From Thermoleophilaceae bacterium (GTDB lineage: Bacteria > Actinomycetota > Thermoleophilia > Solirubrobacterales > Thermoleophilaceae), in NCBI GenBank assembly GCA_013812485.1, contig JACCTJ010000031.1:1-5340 (forward strand): a DNA stretch of 5,340 nt, given 5' to 3'. This document shows, one piece after another, positions 5,208 through 5,340 of the stretch (its first letter is position 1; each line of letters starts with the position of its first letter). The notes under the pieces are model-generated. The model was not told the DNA's origin. It searched no databases and was given only the letters and a program-made list of their open reading frames with translations. Position numbers and translations under genes: made by a program.

Positions 5208-5340
5208 ATGACAACCCCGCAGTCCGATCCTCGCGGCCCGTCTCGGCCGGCTCCTCCCAAGCGGCCCGGGCGGCCGTCCACCTTCAGATCCGGGTACCCG
5301 CGCGTACGCGCCGCCGTATGGATCAGCGCACTGTTGTGCG
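5208..5340 (+). CDS. Unidentified protein, N-terminal 44 residues (cut by right window edge)
   Basis: An open frame begins at an ATG with a textbook ribosome binding site and remains open for 44 codons to the window edge. The visible product begins with a basic, Pro-rich and probably disordered stretch (MTTPQSDPRGPSRPAPPKRP and on to about residue 33). It then turns hydrophobic at VRAAVWISALLC, which could be the start of a membrane anchor or signal-anchor. That layout, a short basic cytoplasmic tail then a membrane helix, is common in actinobacterial membrane and cell-envelope proteins. I do not recognise the family and assign no function. By my count 10 of 44 codons end in A or T, including AGA and GTA. 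That is looser than the genes just upstream, though disordered N-termini often are. Expression is probably driven by the promoter at 5125-5153. Confidence 0.7.
   Translation, partial: MTTPQSDPRGPSRPAPPKRPGRPSTFRSGYPRVRAAVWISALLC

Overview
This is a high-GC window with actinobacterial character: GC-rich third codon positions, GTG and TTG starts, TANNNT-type -10 boxes and one probable leaderless gene. It holds six protein genes and no RNA gene, CRISPR array or mobile element that I can see. From left to right: the 5' part of a DUF554 membrane protein (minus strand, running off the left edge); a GNAT acetyltransferase (plus); a PaaI/EntH-type hotdog thioesterase (minus); a full-length DNA polymerase I gene, polA (plus, 939 codons); a DUF606/YdcZ-type small membrane protein of the DMT superfamily (plus, TTG start); and the first 44 codons of an unidentified gene with its own good promoter and ribosome binding site (plus, running off the right edge).

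The gene pairs are arranged as follows. DUF554 and the acetyltransferase diverge from a 155-bp gap. The acetyltransferase and thioesterase converge and overlap by 6 bp at their stop codons. The thioesterase and polA diverge from a very short gap that contains back-to-back -10 boxes, which could form a shared bidirectional promoter. polA and the DUF606 gene are 42 bp apart and probably co-transcribed. The last gene restarts transcription from its own promoter.

The main observation is that polA looks like a mosaic. Roughly the first 120 residues are of the class Actinomycetes type (Mycobacterium/Nocardioides-like). Everything after the conserved EADDVIATLA to GDRDALQLV stretch, including the whole polymerase domain, lacks the actinomycete signatures. 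That part reads like a deep-branching actinobacterium (Thermoleophilia/Solirubrobacterales-like by memory of the family). Third-position base use also shifts: 13 A/T-ending codons in the first 120, against 4 in codons 582-701. The left-hand genes fit the actinomycete side. On the right, the rpsA gene usually found after polA in actinomycetes is not present in the part shown. The plainest explanation is an assembly chimera joined at a conserved stretch of polA. In-frame homologous recombination between lineages is the biological alternative.

I do not see a new defence, mobile or biosynthetic system here. The reading frames antisense to polA are composition-driven shadows.
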